Source: Methylococcaceae bacterium (GTDB taxonomy: Bacteria > Pseudomonadota > Gammaproteobacteria > Methylococcales > Methylomonadaceae). From it: a DNA stretch of 6,202 nucleotides. Numbering within the stretch: the first letter of the stretch is position 1; each line of letters starts with the position of its first letter. The notes under the pieces were generated by a model that saw only the letters and a list, made by a program, of their open reading frames with translations, searched no databases and was not told where the DNA came from. A program made the translations under genes and the position numbers. Below, one piece after another: positions 5,631 through 6,202 of the stretch. Where the stretch lies: contig JABFST010000235.1 in the NCBI GenBank assembly GCA_013140465.1, positions 1 through 6,202 of the forward strand, in the 5' to 3' direction.

Positions 5631-6155
5631 ATGCCCGAACCCGTCCCCCACGCCATTTTTAAAACGCGCTTTTTTTTGTTGGCTTTTTTGCTGCCTGTTT
5701 TTGCTTTTCTTTCCATAGGATTGCTAGAGCGCGTCTCCAACCTTGCCCCTAGAGTCACTTTCCATACCCTAGGCGGGCAAAAGCTTGCCCTTAAAGCACT
5801 GGAAACCAAACCCTTAATCGTTACTTTTTGGGCCAGCGACTGCCCGGCTTGTATCAAAGAAGTGCCAGACCTGATTGATTTATATAAGCAATACCACCCC
5901 CAAGGCTTAGAAATCATTGCCGTCACGATGTATTATGACCCGCCTAACCGCATCATCAACTTGGTGAAAGAGCTGCAAGTCCCCTACCCTGTTGCGTTAG
6001 ACTTAAACGCCGAAATCGCGCGCGCCTTTGGTGACATACAGCTAATACCCAGCACTTTTTTAATTGCGCCCGACGGCTCGGTTGCCCTCAAAAAAATCGG
6101 CACGTTTGAACCTGCCGACATGAAAGCGCGTATTGAAACCCTACTTAAAGGATAA
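5631..6155 (+). CDS. TlpA/ResA-like membrane-anchored thioredoxin
   Basis: This 174-residue thiol-disulfide protein carries an uncleaved N-terminal anchor (residues about 13-33) after a basic stretch, which places the thioredoxin domain in the periplasm. The domain spans about 38-173. The active site is W-A-S-D-C-P-A-C with C71 and C74, the beta-strand before it reads LIVTFW, and the cis-proline is P140 in IPSTFLIAPDG. The insert after the CxxC helix (QGLEIIAVTM) is typical of TlpA/ResA/DsbE proteins. These reduce periplasmic disulfides, often in cytochrome c maturation; the substrate here is unknown. The RBS before ATG 5631 is weak. Its stop is 3 bases from the hemJ start, so the two form an operon, placing this reductase beside heme synthesis and fitting a heme or cytochrome role by inference. 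Confidence 0.9.
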   Translation: MPEPVPHAIFKTRFFLLAFLLPVFAFLSIGLLERVSNLAPRVTFHTLGGQKLALKALETKPLIVTFWASDCPACIKEVPDLIDLYKQYHPQGLEIIAVTMYYDPPNRIINLVKELQVPYPVALDLNAEIARAFGDIQLIPSTFLIAPDGSVALKKIGTFEPADMKARIETLLKG

Positions 6156-6158
6156 GCC

Positions 6159-6202
6159 ATGCTCTGGTTAAAAGCCCTGCACTTAATATTTATTGTCACT
6201 TG
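6159..6202 (+). CDS. hemJ: HemJ, protoporphyrinogen IX oxidase (5' end only)
   Basis: Fourteen codons plus two bases are visible, beginning MLWLKALHLIFIVT. The L-K-A-L-H-x-I-F-x-V-T start is characteristic of HemJ (UPF0093), a polytopic inner-membrane protein that oxidises protoporphyrinogen IX to protoporphyrin IX. The early histidine (residue 8) is at a position conserved in the family. An AAAGGATAAG stretch at the end of the preceding gene supplies the RBS. Short but distinctive; the rest lies outside the window. Confidence 0.8.
   Translation, partial: MLWLKALHLIFIVT

Noticed and set aside
1..6202. CRISPR array, tRNA, rRNA or riboswitch
   Set aside because: No regularly spaced direct repeats, cloverleaf-like tRNA arms or recognisable aptamer motifs were seen by eye.

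Overview
The window looks like a chromosome segment of a gammaproteobacterium. The evidence is the tsaE-amiB gene order, YebC, a short SerB and a TlpA-like thioredoxin next to hemJ. The style of the proteins and the REP-like intergenic repeats would suit a Methylococcales-type methanotroph, but that assignment is only a guess. GC content is uneven. By hand count one housekeeping stretch (1861-1920, inside yebC) is 60% GC, and one stretch of the central cassette (3361-3420) is 30%.

Left part (1-2351), housekeeping: the 3' end of tsaE (tRNA t6A synthesis); amiB, a periplasmic cell-separation amidase with its own extended -10 promoter; a strong hairpin terminator shared by convergent genes; and yebC on the minus strand. 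The usual partners mutL (after amiB) and ruvC (after yebC) are absent here.

Centre (2352-4810), accessory: a 510-base gene-free stretch upstream of yebC holds a perfect 12-bp palindrome and a chain of hairpins. It is followed by the decayed N-terminal part of an IS110-family transposase, with one frameshift and then truncation. Immediately after it is a two-gene cassette. The first gene is a 291-residue protein whose C-terminal two thirds is a T4-lysozyme-like (GH24) muramidase with the E-D-T catalytic spacing intact. The second is a 238-residue protein with a signal peptide and a calcium-loop-like DxNxDG motif. The arrangement reads as a wall-degrading antibacterial effector with its periplasmic immunity protein, although no secretion gene is in the window. 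A 56-base imperfect inverted repeat closes the region.

Right part (4808-6202), housekeeping: serB (serine synthesis) on the minus strand, and divergently a membrane-anchored TlpA/ResA-like thioredoxin whose stop lies 3 bases before the start of hemJ (heme synthesis), which runs off the window.

The item most worth following is the lysozyme-like toxin and putative immunity pair beside the IS110 remnant. Second is the possibility that the hairpin-rich DNA before the transposase remnant is a fossil IS110 left end with a bridge-RNA gene.
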